Source: Caenorhabditis remanei
Taxonomy: Eukaryota; Nematoda; Chromadorea; Rhabditida; Rhabditidae
Assembly (NCBI RefSeq): GCF_010183535.1
Contig: NC_071328.1
Span: 3,100,001-3,164,000 of the forward strand
Reading direction: 5' to 3'
Length of the DNA stretch: 64,000 bases
Shown: positions 9,701 to 18,900 of the stretch, piece by piece
How the letters are laid out: every line of letters begins with the position of its first letter
Position numbering within the stretch: the stretch's first letter is position 1
Program-made: the position numbers and the translations under genes
Notes under the pieces: generated by a model
What the model saw: only the letters and a program-made list of their open reading frames with translations
What the model was told of the DNA's origin: nothing
Databases searched by the model: none

Positions 9701-12313
9701 CTTTTTAAGTCTAAAAATCAAAAATTTGAGCATATCGTTTCAGATGGCCGAGGTTTTTTTTTGCAAAACCTCCGCCACCAATAATTTTTCAACCAAAAAA
9801 TGATTTTTTTTGTGTTTTCTAGACGGAAAATAATCAAAATTTCAATATTTCCAGTGAAATTTTTGAAAAAATTTAATTTTTTTCAATAATTTTGTAGTTT
9901 TCAGCCAGTTTTCCCACAATCATTTCAGATGGCCGAGTTTTTACGAAACCTCGGCCACCAATTGTCAATTTACCTGTAACAAAGAGCAAAAAGATGGCGG
10001 AAAAACAGAAATTCTGGAAAACAGTGAGTGATAAAATTCCAGTGGAAACGATGGTGATCGGGTTGAAAGCGTAGATATTGAACACTAATTTCCCGATATT
10101 TTTCGTTTCTTCATCACTTTTTTTCATTGATTTCCAAACGAATTGAGCAGCTTGAGATGTCATATAGGCAGTTGAGACATCCAAAAGAATCCATATGGGG
10201 AGGAGGAGAGTGGGGAAGGATTTCAGAAGGAATCGGAAGATGTGCAGGGTTAGAGGCGGCTGAAAAAATCAATTTCTGAGTGACAAAAGGCCGAAAATTC
10301 GAAAAAAAAAACGAGGCCGGAACTGACCAAAATCCTTTAGAATTCAATTTTATTATTTGAAAAACATACCAAAAAGGAGATTTGGACGAGATCTTCCGTC
10401 TATTAAAGTGGGACTGCGGCATTCCAAAAATAGAGATTTTTGATATGGATGGACTCAGAATTTTGTAGAAAAGAGAAAAGTCTCTTGGAGCCAGATCCGA
10501 AAATCAGTCTAAAGCGAGTTATGAGCTCTCAAAAAAGGCCCTCTCGCATGGAATTTTTCATAGTTGTCAAGGTCCGGCCCGAAGGCCAGGGCAAATTGGC
10601 GCGAAAGTCAATTTTTTTCAAATTTTTCAAATTCTTTTGCGAAAAAGTCAAATTTTCGACTATCATTCAGAATTAGAAGAAATTCTGAAAAATAGACAAA
10701 AATGGTCACATTTCCGATGAAAAATTGAAAAAATTTCGGAAAAAATAGTCATTTTTTGAAGCCGGGCCTTGACAATTATGGAATTTTTCATTATACTTCA
10801 ACGTAAAATTCTCTCGCCGTGCACGTGAAAAAATGTTGAAATACAATGAAAAATTCCATGCGAAAGACCCTGTTTTGACACTTTGAGGCCTCATAACTCG
10901 TTTTAGACTAATTTTCGGACATGGCTCTAAGAGACTTTTTTCTTTTCTATAAAATTCTGAGTCGATTCATATCAAAAAATCGAGATTTTTGGAATTCCGC
11001 AGTCCCCCTTTAAAATTTCTTTTGAAAATCAAAAAAATCATAGTTGTCAAGGCCCGGGCCGGGCCGGGCCGGGCCGGGCCGGTAGAAAATTTTCAAGGCC
11101 CGGCCCGGCCCGAAGGCCCGGCTTCAAAAAATGACCCTTTTTTTCCCAATTTTTTTACTCGAAATTTTTTCAATTTTTCATCGGAAATGTGTCCATTTTT
11201 GACTATTTTTCAGAATTTCTTCTAATTCTGACTGATAGTCGAAAATTTGACTTTTTCGCGAAAAAATTTGAAAAATTTGAAAAAATTTGAAATTTTGACT
11301 TTCGCGCCAATTTGCCCGGGCCTTAAGCCCGGCCCTGATTTCGCCGACAAGGCCCGGCCCGGCCCGGCCCGGGCCGGGCCTTGACAACTATGAAAAAAAT
11401 TTTAACCCTTCTTACAACCGCGCTCTACCGAAACCTAAGAAAATAGTGTGCGAAATTGAGAGATTCAGAGAAAAAGAGACATTTTTCAAGGGCATTTCGG
11501 TGGAGCGCAGTTGTAACGAACTGTGATGCTCTATTACGTTTCGAAGAGAAGTCGAATTTTTTGAAAATCTCTGGTGGTTTTCTCAAAAAAGAGACATTTT
11601 CGCCGAAAATTGTGTTTTCAGAAACTTTTTTTTTTAGCAAATTGTGTCTTTTTGCACTAAACTTTTCGAGAGAAAAGCTATTTTTTCTTCTCAAAAATTA
11701 GATTTTGGATGTTCAATGAAAAAAAAAACATTTTTTTAAAGGAAAAAATTTAAATATTTTCCAAAATATAAATAATTTTTGCCTAAATTTTAGAAAAAAT
11801 GATTAGTTTTCATAAGAACTGCAGTCAAAACCTCGTAAAATCGTCAAATTTACCAGATTTTGAGTAAAAAAGTAACATCAACTTTGCAAAACTCATCGAA
11901 AAATGAGCAATTTTTACAAGAATTTTAGTCAAAAACCTTCTAGAAACATCATAATTTTCAGATTTTCAGCATTTTTTGTTCAAAATTTTGATTTTTCTAT
12001 CATTTCTCTTTAAAAATCCAAAAAATCCCTCACAAAGTACGAGTTCTTCGCCTCAAAAGGGTTCAATCCATCATCCAACATGGCGATTCCATCTTTCAAC
12101 CGTTCAAATGAATAGACGGATGACGTGAATTCGACACGTTCCTCGAAGAAATCTGAATACGTCGCAGCGGCCGCCCGGAGAGCCACACCGATCGTCGCAG
12201 GGATTCTGAATTTTTTGAAAAAAATTTTTTTTTCGAATTTTCGAAAAAATTGCTTACAATAAATTGAAAAGTTTCTCGCCCCCATTTGTTTGTATTTCGG
12301 TGACTCCGGCCAT
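6778..12313 (-). CDS. PIGU: PIGU, GPI transamidase subunit
   Basis: Six exons on the minus strand: 12313-12258, 12205-12034, 10259-9974, 8559-8340, 8120-7852 and 7028-6778, giving 417 residues (human PIGU is about 435). All phases agree and donors are GTAAGC, GTGAGG, GTAAAT, GTACGT and GTAAGT. Family landmarks follow the human protein in order: FFEERVEFTSS with LKDGIAMLDDGLNPF, then VFNIYAFNPITIVS, GAWSSFTIYPFTLIF, QPNVGLYWYFFVQIFEHF, LLASIFFPYPTLNQV and MLMPIMWHMWMVSSSGNANFF. It is a multi-pass ER protein; as part of the GPI transamidase (with PIGK, GPAA1, PIGS, PIGT) it helps attach GPI anchors to proteins. The gene is head-to-head with the globin at 12411. Introns have been enlarged by foldbacks and MITEs, one reaching within about 12 bp of a splice donor (9974). 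Confidence 0.93.
7073..7194. mobile_element. MITE family 1 (TATTAGC type), decayed ends
   Basis: Opposed CTTACAAGTGCGCTCTACCG and CGGTAGAGCGCGGTTGTAAG with the CTCTTTTTCTCTGAGTCTCTC core. It lies in the last PIGU intron. Confidence 0.8.
7421..7735. repeat. Foldback with GGTGGCCGAGG core
   Basis: Arms of about 100 bp: GAAGTTATTCACAGAGAAAA reappears inverted at the right end, and both arms contain TGGTGGCCGAGGTG. The same GGTGGCCGAGG word occurs in the 8621-9962 foldback. It is intronic in PIGU. Confidence 0.75.
7736..7812. mobile_element. MITE family 1, internally deleted copy
   Basis: CGCTCTACCGAAACCGAAGA and GATTTCGATGGAGCG remain with an AGCTAATA end; the middle (GAGACTCAGAGAAAAAGAGA in full copies) is missing. 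Confidence 0.65.
8185..8327. mobile_element. MITE family 1, near full length
   Basis: Starts TATTAGCTCAGCACAG, followed by TTACAACTGCGCTCCACCG, the TCTCTGAGTCTCTCAATTTC core and the inverted end. It fills most of the PIGU intron 8121-8339 and ends 13 bp from the GTACGT donor. Confidence 0.85.
8621..9962. repeat. 1.34-kb near-perfect foldback in a PIGU intron
   Basis: Left end ATTGGTGGCCGAGG pairs with right end CCTCGGCCACCAAT. The whole intervening sequence is palindromic about a centre near 9280, including an inner copy of the GGTGGCCGA word (8800 and 9780) and GAAAGTGCGCTC blocks (8946, 9106, and inverted at 9466 and 9625). No coding frame. The right end lies about 12 bp from the splice donor at 9974. 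Confidence 0.85.
10404..11012. repeat. Foldback of about 0.6 kb interrupted by a MITE
   Basis: AAAGTGGGACTGCGG on the left pairs with CCGCAGTCCCCCTTT on the right. The inner arms (GAGTTATGAGCTCTCAAAA, and inverted GAGGCCTCATAACTCG) also pair. A hAT-like MITE (10559-10780) lies inside. It is a relative of the foldback at 44038-45910. Confidence 0.75.
10559..10780. mobile_element. hAT-like GGGCC MITE, TSD GAATTTTT
   Basis: CATAGTTGTCAAGG to CCTTGACAATTATG with GAATTTTT on both sides (10551-10558 and 10781-10788). Subterminal GGCCCG blocks are present but short. Confidence 0.9.
11039..11392. mobile_element. hAT-like GGGCC MITE, TSD AAAAAAAT
   Basis: CATAGTTGTCAAGGCCCGGG to CCTTGACAACTATG, with tandem GGGCC units at both ends and AT-rich centre. 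AAAAAAAT flanks both sides. It lies in the PIGU intron 10260-12033. Confidence 0.92.
11408..11536. mobile_element. MITE family 1, decayed termini
   Basis: TTACAACCGCGCTCTACCG, the GAGATTCAGAGAAAAAGAGA core and CGGTGGAGCGCAGTTGTAAC are recognisable; outer TATTAGC ends are eroded. Confidence 0.8.
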
Positions 12314-12410
12314 GTGTGATTCTCTAAAATTCTCTAAAATTTAGAAATAATCTAAACCAGATTTCGAGGAATCAAGGAGTCGGTCGGAGCTCTCTCTTGC
12401 TCATTCCCAG

Positions 12411-15400
12411 ATGGGCTCCTCGACCTCTTCGCCCACTTCTCCGATTCCTCAGAAGACAAAAAAAAAGGAAGCGAAGAAGGAAACGAATCAAATTTTGAAT
12501 TCTTATCAGGTAAATAGTGTACAACTGCGCCCCACCGCAAACGAAGAGAGTATCGGCGAGAGAGACGCAGAGTTTTTTTCTGTCTGGCGCGAAACAGATT
12601 TTCACCATTTTTGTTCTATTTTCATAAGTTTTAATTAAAAATTTGCCAATTTTCAGGAGAAAAATATGCAAAAATAGATCAAAAATTGTGAAAATCTGTG
12701 TCGGCGCCAGAAAAAACTCTGCGTCTCTCTCGCCGATAATCTCTCGTTTGCGGTGGGGCGCAGATGTAAGAAGGGGTGGGCTGCTAAAGTAAAAATATAT
12801 AAATATTTGATCCGGAAAAGTTTCGGTTGATTTTGCAATTTGCAGCCGAATTTTTATGGTTTTTGTTTCGAAAAAACTTGAAAATGACAAAAATCACAAT
12901 TTCTAAAAAAAAAGGTTTTTGAGCAATTTTCAAGAAAATTTTGACTTTTTTGCTTCGAAAACACAGATTTATGCTCAAAAAAGTTGTTTTTTTAACGGTA
13001 AAATCCTAAAAATTCAGCTTTTTTGTTGAAATTTCGAAAAAATTGTCCAGAATCCGCTTTTCCGTATCAAAAATCAGTTTTTTTTTTCTCAAAATCACAA
13101 GAAATTTATTAGCAGTTCACTCCTCTTACAACCGCGCTCCATGGCAAACGAGACAGTTTCGGAGAGAGAGACGCAAAGTTTTTTCTTTTTTTCGCTATTT
13201 TTCAAAAGTTTTTTTTGTAAATTATTTTGAAAAACAGCAAAAATGAGTCCAAAAGCTGTGAAAATTTGTGTTTACGCGAGAAAAAAAGTTTTTTAAAAAC
13301 TCTGCGTCTCTCTCGCCGATACTCTCTTGTTTGCGATGGAGCGCAGTTGTAAGAGGAGGTGGGCTGCTAATATATTTAATCCGGATTGTTGAAAAATCAT
13401 GTTTTTTTCTGATTTTTTAACTAAAAAACCGCTCGAATAGGGGGAATTTCCATAAAAATTGAGAATTTTTGGTAATTTTTTTTGAAAATTCAGCTTTTTT
13501 TGTTGAATTTTTCAGAAAAAATTGTCCAAATCCACTTTTCTGGATCAAAACCCGTTTTTTTCCTCAAAATCGCTAGAAATTTAGTCAAAAATATTATTTT
13601 TCACCTAAATTTTCAAAAATTTTGAGAAAAAATATCAAAATTTGATACGGGAAAGTTTTCGCTGAATTTTAAGTTTTGGTTTTCTATAAGAAAAAATGGC
13701 AAAATTTTATCGGAAAAATGTACTTTAATTGGGATTTTTTTTGTGAGTTTTTTCAAATAAAATCACGAGAATTCGGCATTCTTATCAGGTAATTAGTGAG
13801 CTGGCAAAAAACCCAAAATTCTTACAAAAATCATAAATAATCGATAATATTTTTCAAGAAATCAATAATCAGAAACGCATGGCGACACATGAGCCAAAAG
13901 GGGCCATCGAACTGTGGGAGTACCATAACGAGACGAATGATGGCTCGGAAAAGTACGATTGGAGAGGTGTTGGATCGATCGACACTCGATTACCACAATA
14001 TACAGATTGTTGAGTTTTTGCAGAAAGGTAATACAGTAGGAATTACAGTAGGAAGTACAGTAGGAATTACAGAAAAAATTATTAGCACGGGACACAGTTC
14101 TTACAAGTGCGCTCCACCGAAATGCCCTTGAAAAATGTCTCTTTTTCTCTGATTCTCTCAATTTCGCACACAATTTTCTCGCGGTTTCGGTAGAGCGCGG
14201 TTGTTAGAAGCATGTCGTACTTATTAATACGACACGCCTCTTACAACTGCGCTCTACCGAAACCAAATTGTGTGCGAAATTGAGAGACGCAGAGAAAAAG
14301 AGACATTTTTCAAGGGGATTTCGGTGGAGCGAGGTTGTAAGAAATGTGTGCCGAGCTAATACAGAAATAATCATGAAAACGGGAATTTCAGTGATGCAAA
14401 TGTTGGATGAACCTGACAAAATATCGAAACTTTGTCAAGAAGTCGGACAGAAACATGCCAAATACAGAAGAAGTAAAGGAATGAAGGTGAGAGAGAAAGG
14501 GGCGGGGCTTAGAGAGTGGGAATAGCTGAAAATCATTGGAAAATCGTGGGAAAATCTTGGTTTTACTGATTTTTTCTCAGATTTTTGATCCGGAAAAGTG
14601 AATTTTGAACAATTTTTCTGAAAACTTCAAAAAACCGCTGAAAATCATAGTTTTTACTGATTTTTTAAATGAGAAACGGCTCAAATCGAGGAAAATTCCA
14701 TAAAAATTGAAAAATTTTGCAGATTTTGCGGTCAAAAACACCAATTTTCAAATAAATTCCCACAGATTTTAAGAAAAAAAGCAATTTTTGATCAGGAAAA
14801 TTGGATTTTGAGCAATTTTTGGGGTTTTCCAAGCAAAAATGCCTAAATTTTCTCGAAAATTGCTCAAAAACCACAAAAACTCCAGATTTTCGTATAAATT
14901 TGATCAGAAAACTGTACTTTAATAGTGATTTTCTTGATTTTTCCAAGTTTCTGGAGGAAGAGAGTTTTTTTTTAATAGAAACATCACTTTTTTCGGCTCT
15001 TCGGCTCCAAAAAATGCAAAAAATCGAAAATTTTTCGATTTTCCTCAAGTTTTCAGCTATATCCACTCAAAAAAACAAAACAATTTTCAGATCGATTACT
15101 GGGACAAACTGGGCGAGGCGATAACCGAGACGATTCGAGAGTATCAGGGATGGAAAATTCATCGAGAAAGCCTTCGCGCCGCCACAGTTCTCGTCTCGTA
15201 CGTCGTCGATCAGTTGAGATTTGGTATGAGAGATTCAGAAGAACGGGGGAAGCAACTGCGCTCCACCGCGCAAATGAGAGAGAGTACTGGCAAGAGAGAG
15301 AGAGAGACGCAGAGTTTTTTTCTTTTTTTCTCGCGCCGACTCAGATTTTCGCTATTTTTCAAAGTTTTTTTTGTAAATTATTTTGAAAAACAGCAAAAAT

Positions 15401-15935
15401 GAGTCAAAACTGTGAAAATTTTTTGCAAAATTGGTGTATTTTCAGCTTCCAGCCGTGATTTTTGAGTCTAAAAATGCCGAATTTTATCATTTTTTCTCAA
15501 AAATTACTGCAAAAATGTCTGAAAACTTCACATTATTGAGTGGAAAATGGGCATTTCAGACATTTTGCAGTAATTTTTGATTTTTTTTTAATTTCTCAGT
15601 TTTTGACCAATTTTCGATATTTTTCAAAAGTTTTTTTTGTAAATCGCCCCGCACACTTGCGTAGGCCACGCCCACTTGCGGCAGTGTTCAAAAATTGAAC
15701 GCAGCGCTGAAATGGGAGTGGGCGTGGCCTCCGCAAGTGGGCGGGGCGAGCAAAAAATGCGAAAATCGGTCAAAAACTGTCAAAAAACTCTGCGTCTCTC
15801 TCGCCGAGTGTGCGGTGGAGCGCGGTTGTAAGAAGGGGCTAATAGTAGTAAACGTGGATGTTTTGAGGATATTCACGAGGACTCCATGTACAGGGATCAA
15901 GAGAAACAAGAGAAGAAGAAGAAGAAGATGAGTAA
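12411..15935 (+). CDS. glb-26: Globin, N-myristoylation signal (glb-26 ortholog)
   Basis: Exons 12411-12509, 13859-14027, 14365-14486, 15091-15223 and 15868-15935 (last one least certain) give 196 residues. The N-terminus MGSSTSSP fits the MGxxxS N-myristoylation motif, and C. elegans GLB-26 is reported as myristoylated. Helix A is SIIRNAWRHMS, helix C/D region LDYHNIQIVEFLQ, helix E MKTGISVMQML, proximal F8 histidine His120 in VGQKHAKYR, and G/H helices YWDKLGEAITETI and LVSYVVDQLRFGY. By my alignment the distal E7 position is Thr95, not His, but helix E is short and this is uncertain. The acidic tail REEEEEDE ends at TAA 15933. A CCCAG acceptor directly precedes the ATG. Introns 1 and 4 carry family 2 MITEs, and intron 2 carries two family 1 copies. 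Confidence 0.85.
12514..12790. mobile_element. MITE family 2 (about 270 bp) in glb-26 intron 1
   Basis: ACAACTGCGCCCCACCGCAA, GGCGAGAGAGACGCAGAG and their inverted partners (CTCTGCGTCTCTCTCGCC, GGGGCGCAGATGTAAG) bracket an AT-rich centre, ending GGTGGGCTGCTAA. It starts within about 5 bp of the splice donor. Confidence 0.85.
13108..13374. mobile_element. MITE family 2 in glb-26 intron 1
   Basis: TTATTAGCAGTTCACTCC at the left, AGGTGGGCTGCTAATATA at the right, with the GAGAGAGACGCA block and its inverse inside. Confidence 0.85.
13764..13800 (+). repeat. Copy of the glb-26 exon 1 end plus donor
   Basis: ATTCTTATCAGGTAATTAG here matches the exon 1/intron 1 boundary at 12499-12517 (ATTCTTATCAGGTAAATAG) with one change, so the intron contains a decoy donor 1.28 kb downstream of the real one. 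Confidence 0.55.
14079..14227. mobile_element. MITE family 1 in glb-26 intron 2
   Basis: ATTATTAGCACGGGACACAG start, TACAAGTGCGCTCCACCG and CGGTAGAGCGCGGTTG arms, TTATTAATA end. It directly abuts a second copy in the opposite orientation. Confidence 0.85.
14227..14363. mobile_element. MITE family 1, second abutting copy
   Basis: Inverted relative to its neighbour: CTTACAACTGCGCTCTACCG, GAGACGCAGAGAAAAAGAG, CGGTGGAGCGAGGTTGTAAG and a GCCGAGCTAATA end. Its end supplies the AATACAG acceptor of glb-26 exon 3 or lies directly at it. Confidence 0.85.
15253..15846. mobile_element. MITE family 2, long copy in glb-26 intron 4
   Basis: Left arm CAACTGCGCTCCACCGCGC and GAGAGAGAGACGCAGAG; right arm CTCTGCGTCTCTCTCGCC, GGTGGAGCGCGGTTGTAAG and GGGGCTAATAG. 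The centre is about twice the usual length and includes GGGCGTGGCC-type sequence palindromic around 15690 (GTAGGCCACGCCCACTTGCG and its inverse). Confidence 0.8.
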
Positions 15936-15955
15936 TTAAATAATTAATTAAGTAA

Positions 15956-18900
15956 TTATTCGTGTCTCGGTCGTTTCTTCAACGTCTCCGTCCACTCCTT
16001 GACGTCCGCCTCAGTGATTATTCTATCACCTGCTTTATCGATGAGTTCTTGGAACTTTCGCTTGAATTCGTTCAGTCCTGCAAATTATAATAATTTTGAT
16101 TTTTGATATTATTTTTTTTTAGTAATTTGGGAGGGAATTGGTTACAAACGGGCATGAGAATAGCTGAAAATCATAGTTTTAACTGATTTTTCTCAATAAA
16201 AAACTGCTCGAATGGGGGAAATTTCCATAAAAATTGAGAATTTTTGCAGATTTTCCGTTCAAAATTTTTGAAAATTCAGCTTTTTTTGTTGAAATTTTCA
16301 GAAAAAATTGTCCAAAATCCACTTTTCCTGATCAAAATTTGATTTTTTCAACTGATTTTTGATCCGGAAAAGTTGGTTTTGAACAATTTTTTCTGAAAAT
16401 TATAACAAAAAAAGTTGAATTTAAAGGATTTTTCGTGTAGAAAACAACTTTTTGAGCATAAAATTGGGGTTTCCAAGCAAAAATGCCGAAATTTTCTCGA
16501 AAATTGTTCAAAAACCACTAAAGCTGCGTTTACTCTCACTACTCACTCCTAGACACCGACAATCAAAATTGAAATTTTTCAAGTCTTTCAAATAACCCTA
16601 AAGTATCGCAAATTCCCAGAAAATCTTTCATTTTTGATAGAAATTTAACATTTTTTCACAATTTTCCGGCTAAAAATGTTCAAAATCTCTAATTAATCTG
16701 CAGGTTTTCACCGAATTCTTCAATTTCCTCCGATTTTCCAGTCAAAAATATTCAATTTTTCAAAAAATTTCCGGATATTTGTGACCGTTTTTAACCAAAA
16801 ATCCCACTCTTTCATCCTCAAATACACTATATTCACCTCTATAAACGATTTTCGTGGTTTTTACAAGATTTTGACTGAAATCATTGAAAATGACTGAAAG
16901 TTTCAAAAATCTGTTTATTTTTCATAATATGTTCAAAATCCTCGGAAAAACTACTTTCACCGACATTTTCAAACGATTTTCAGTCAAAATATCCAATTTT
17001 TTACAATTTTCCGGCAAAAAATGATCAGAATCTCTAATAAACCTGCAGTTTTTCACCGATTTCTTCAATTTCCTCCGATTTTCAGTCAAAAATATTCAAT
17101 TTTCCGGCTGTTTGTGACCGTTTATAACCAAAAATCCCACTCTTTCATCGTCAAATACGCTCTATTAACCTCTATAAACGACTTGTGCTCTTTCCACTTT
17201 TTTTGTCATTTTACAGTAGCAAATTGCAAAAACTTTCAAAAAATCAGATTTGCTTCTAAATTCTTTGGAAAACCATGAATTTCGACTCAAAAATTGCAAT
17301 AAATCCCAATTTTCACCAAATTTGAACAAATTTCTGTTAAAAGGTTCAAAATCGCTTTAAAATCAGCTGTTTTTCAGCCGATTTTTTTTAACTTCTCGAA
17401 AAACAGGTTTCCATGATTTTAAGTCAAAAATATCCGATTTTTCCCAATTTTCCGGCTGTTTGTGACCGTTTTTAACCAAAAATCCCACTCTTTCATCCTC
17501 AAATACACTATATTCACCTCTATAAACCATACTTGTCAAGGGCCGGGCCGGGCCGGGCCGGGCCGGGCTTTTTTTTCAAAACGTCAGGCCCGTCTTTTTG
17601 GAGGCAATTTTTTTTTCAATTTTTTTTCAAATTTTTTTTTCAAATTTGATTAAGGTGTACTGAGATGAACTCAGACTTTTCTCATAGAATAATATGAGTG
17701 TCTTTTTGTCAATTTTTCCGCCTGAAAAATTGAAAATTGAAAAAAAAAATTGAAAATTTTTCTCAAAAATTTCATATCCCTGACAAGACGGGCCTGACGG
17801 GCCGGCCCGCCGGGCCGGCCCGTCATTTGACAAGTATGCTATAAACAATTTTCGTGTTTTTTTAAACAAGATTTTAACTGAGATCATTGAAAAATTTTTC
17901 CTAATTTGTGACCGTTTATAACCAAAAATCCCACTCTTTCATGCTCTAATTACCTCTATAAACGACTTGTGCTCCTTCCATTCCAACACTTCTCACCAAC
18001 TCTCTCATCTCATCACCTTCACTCATCGGTTGCTCTCTTTCGATGGCCTTCTTCGAATCCTCATCGAATTTCGTCATATCATCCTCTTCGTCCATCAAAT
18101 ATTCACAGTCGGCTAGATCGTAGACACGAGTGCAATCCGTACATTTACAGAGTCTTTTTCTGAAATGTGAGATCATGAGAGCCTTCTGATCTTCTGGAAT
18201 GACGAGTTGCTCTGTCGACAGTTTCGAGTGACAGAATACATCTTTTCCAGATGGAATATGGGCGATGAATGGCAGTTTTTGGCGGATACACGTCGAGCAG
18301 ATCTGGAAAATGTACACCTTTTTAAAATGAAAACATGAAAAAAGTGCACTTTTTCAGTAATTTTCGCCAAAACTATCGGGAAAATCCTCGGAATTTCACA
18401 ATATACCAGTCAAAAACCTTGCAAAAACCACACTTCTCACAACCGCGCTCTACTGAAACTGAAAAATATAGTGTGCGAAATTGAGAGACGCAGAGAAAAA
18501 GAGACATTTTTCAAGGGCATTTCGGTGGAGCGCAGTTGTAACAACTGTGTCGAGCTGATAAGTTTTGAGGAGAAATTGGTTTGAAATTTTTGAAAATTTA
18601 TGGTTTTAAATAGTTCTTATTCGTTTTGACAGCAGAAACTCAATTTTTCAGTTGAAAAAAGCAAAAATTTAGATGAAAAATGTGTTTTCAGATGCAAATT
18701 TTGTATTTTTTTTAAACTAAAAAAGCAACTTTTTAAAAAGAAAAAAGAAAAGTGCACATTTTCAGTAATTTTCGCTAAAATTCTCGGGAAAATCCTCGGA
18801 ATTTCACAAAAATTCCATTCAAAAACCATGCAAAACCACCAAAATTGTTTTAAATCTTGGTGTTTCCAAAGTTTTTTTTTTTGAAACACTCTAATTTTTG

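Noticed and set aside
15846..15935. Alternative last exon frames of glb-26 (ending KRNKRRRRR or KKKKKMSN)
   Set aside because: The first has an acceptor within the MITE end and the second fails the phase; the acidic-tail version from 15868 keeps FGY after helix H and the phase.
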